From Clostridiales bacterium (GTDB taxonomy: Bacteria > Bacillota > Clostridia > Oscillospirales > Acutalibacteraceae), in assembly GCA_024684435.1 (NCBI GenBank), contig JAIKWV010000032.1, positions 62,001-126,000 of the forward strand: DNA of 64,000 nt. The letters are read 5' to 3'. The position numbers and the translations under genes were made by a program. The notes below the pieces were generated by a model. The model ran no database searches. It had not been told where the DNA came from and saw only the letters and a program-made list of their open reading frames with translations. Shown here in pieces: positions 62,758-64,000 of this stretch (within the stretch, counting starts at the first letter, position 1; each line of letters opens with the position of its first letter).

Positions 62758-64000
62758 ATGGGTAAATATATATTGCTTGGTTTGCTTTGCGCTTTAGTCC
62801 TGTTTATTTTGATAACAGTCATAAGAGCGATATTTTTCGTGCCGAAGAAAAGAAAATACGCTCCCCTGCCGGAGGAAAAGATCGACGTTGACAGAGCTTT
62901 GAAAAATATCAGTTCGGCAATTCAGTTCCGTACTGTCTCATACTCTGATGCCGACAAAACCGACTGGGAGCAGTTCAGGCTGTTTCATAAATTTTTGGCG
63001 GACGCCTATCCTCTTATAACAAAGACGCTGAACAGAGAGGTCATCTCCGACGCCAGCCTGCTGTATCACTGGAAGGGCAAGAACCCTGACCTTGACCCCA
63101 TTGCCCTGCTGTCGCATCAGGACGTTGTACCCATTTCCGAAAACACGGAAAAGGATTGGAAATATCCTCCCTTCAGCGGTACAAACGATGGGGAGTTCAT
63201 ATACGGCAGAGGCGCTCTGGATATGAAAAACCACCTCATCTGTGTGATGGAGGCGGTTGAGACCCTGCTCGAAGAGGGCTTTGTCCCGGAACGGGACGTT
63301 TATCTTTGTTTCGGTCACAATGAGGAAGTTGTGGCGGGCTCAGGTTCCGGCGCCAGCGCAATTATGGAGACCCTCAGAAGCAGAGGCGTTACACTTGATT
63401 CCGTCCTTGACGAGGGCGGCGCTGTCCTGCCTGTAAGGGTAAAGGGACTTATCGAAAAAAAGCTTGTAAGCGTAGGTATATCCGAAAAGGGCTACTGCGA
63501 CTGTGAGATATCCCTGAATTCTAAGGGCGGTCATTCCTCTCAGCCTCCCAAGCACACCGGCCTTGGCAAAATGGCCGAGGTCATAAGCGACCTGGAAAAT
63601 CACCAGTTCAAGGCAAAGCTCATGCCCTTTATGAGATCCCTCATTGAAAGCGTGGGACGCAATGCGGCATATCCCGCAAGGCTTGTGGTCTGTAATCACC
63701 GTATACTGACCCCGGTCATCACCGCGATCATGAAGTCCATCCCCCCTGCCGCCTGCATGGTCAGGACCACAACGGCGGTCACAATGGCGCATGGCAGTCA
63801 GGCGCCCAACGTAATGCCGCAGAAAAGCAGCATAGTCGCAAACTTCCGCATGATGCCCGGCACCACCACAAAGGATGTTGAAGAACACATCCGCAAGGTG
63901 GTAAAGAACAAGGATATCGAAATAAAAGTCATCAGAACAAAAGAGGCAAGCCCCTTCTCCCCCACGGATTCACGGGCTTTCAATGTGATAAGGGACATTT
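62758..64000 (+). CDS. M20-family metallopeptidase, membrane-anchored, 3' end cut off
   Basis: The frame is open to the window end. About 414 codons are present. A membrane segment (ILLGLLCALVLFILITVI, about residues 5-22) is followed by an M20 di-zinc peptidase domain: ALLSHQDVVPIS with the first histidine (about residue 120), YGRGALDMKNHL with the bridging aspartate, and CFGHNEEVVAGSGSGA with the catalytic glutamate pair. These fit carboxypeptidase S/PM20D1-like enzymes. AAAGG precedes the ATG. It follows hisE by 17 bases and may share its transcript, though a role in histidine synthesis is not expected. Confidence 0.88.
   Translation, partial: MGKYILLGLLCALVLFILITVIRAIFFVPKKRKYAPLPEEKIDVDRALKNISSAIQFRTVSYSDADKTDWEQFRLFHKFLADAYPLITKTLNREVISDASLLYHWKGKNPDLDPIALLSHQDVVPISENTEKDWKYPPFSGTNDGEFIYGRGALDMKNHLICVMEAVETLLEEGFVPERDVYLCFGHNEEVVAGSGSGASAIMETLRSRGVTLDSVLDEGGAVLPVRVKGLIEKKLVSVGISEKGYCDCEISLNSKGGHSSQPPKHTGLGKMAEVISDLENHQFKAKLMPFMRSLIESVGRNAAYPARLVVCNHRILTPVITAIMKSIPPAACMVRTTTAVTMAHGSQAPNVMPQKSSIVANFRMMPGTTTKDVEEHIRKVVKNKDIEIKVIRTKEASPFSPTDSRAFNVIRDI

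Overview
The window looks like chromosome of an anaerobic, endospore-forming clostridium, most likely of the Ruminococcus/Oscillospiraceae type. The evidence is gene content: spoVAC-spoVAD, yqfC-yqfD, ylbJ, a SpoVB/YabM-type flippase, hemZ, clostridial synteny (recJ-rel-dtd-MBL-hemZ; yabM-mazG-hup-rqcP), and a secreted leucine-rich-repeat protein ending in a type I dockerin, the cellulosome plug typical of ruminococci. No transposase, integrase, prophage or CRISPR array was seen, so most of the window is core genome with a few accessory surface genes.

Layout. 0-5 kb: a cut-off dusB, a small MITE-like repeat, an ADP-ribosylglycohydrolase-ABC transporter operon, tcdA, and a tRNA-Pro gene whose promoter is separated from it by a displaced 5'-half copy of the tRNA and two large hairpins. 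5-13 kb: a tyrosine phosphatase, a two-gene flavin/2Fe-2S redox pair, divergent sporulation genes yqfC-yqfD and ylbJ sharing what look like overlapping sigma-E promoters, then a carboxymuconolactone-decarboxylase-like protein and an SDR dehydrogenase. 13-18 kb: the str operon (rpsL-rpsG-fusA-tuf). 18-29 kb: minus-strand housekeeping (rqcP, hup, mazG, yabM; then udk-like kinase, hemZ, MBL hydrolase, dtd, rel, recJ).

29-35 kb: a 1779-residue secreted LRR/Ig/dockerin protein. 35-37 kb: spoVAC-spoVAD followed by an unlisted 46-codon membrane-peptide ORF, with an orphan MacB-type ATPase diverging from it. 37-45 kb: esterase, aminotransferase, trpS, argG-argH-mrp-pth. 45-49 kb: trmL and a lipoprotein-mreB-mreC-mreD operon. 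49-56 kb: an ABC exporter with an unknown anchored protein, a structured repeat region, a CapA-type protein and a CotH-kinase/lamin-tail lipoprotein. 56-63 kb: a histidine operon hisZ-G-D-C-B-A-I-E that lacks hisH and hisF, ending in an M20 metallopeptidase cut by the window edge.

Gene functions come from reading the protein sequences for family motifs; no database search was run. Promoters, terminators and start choices are by eye. Non-ATG starts (TTG, GTG) are frequent and were chosen by Shine-Dalgarno position.
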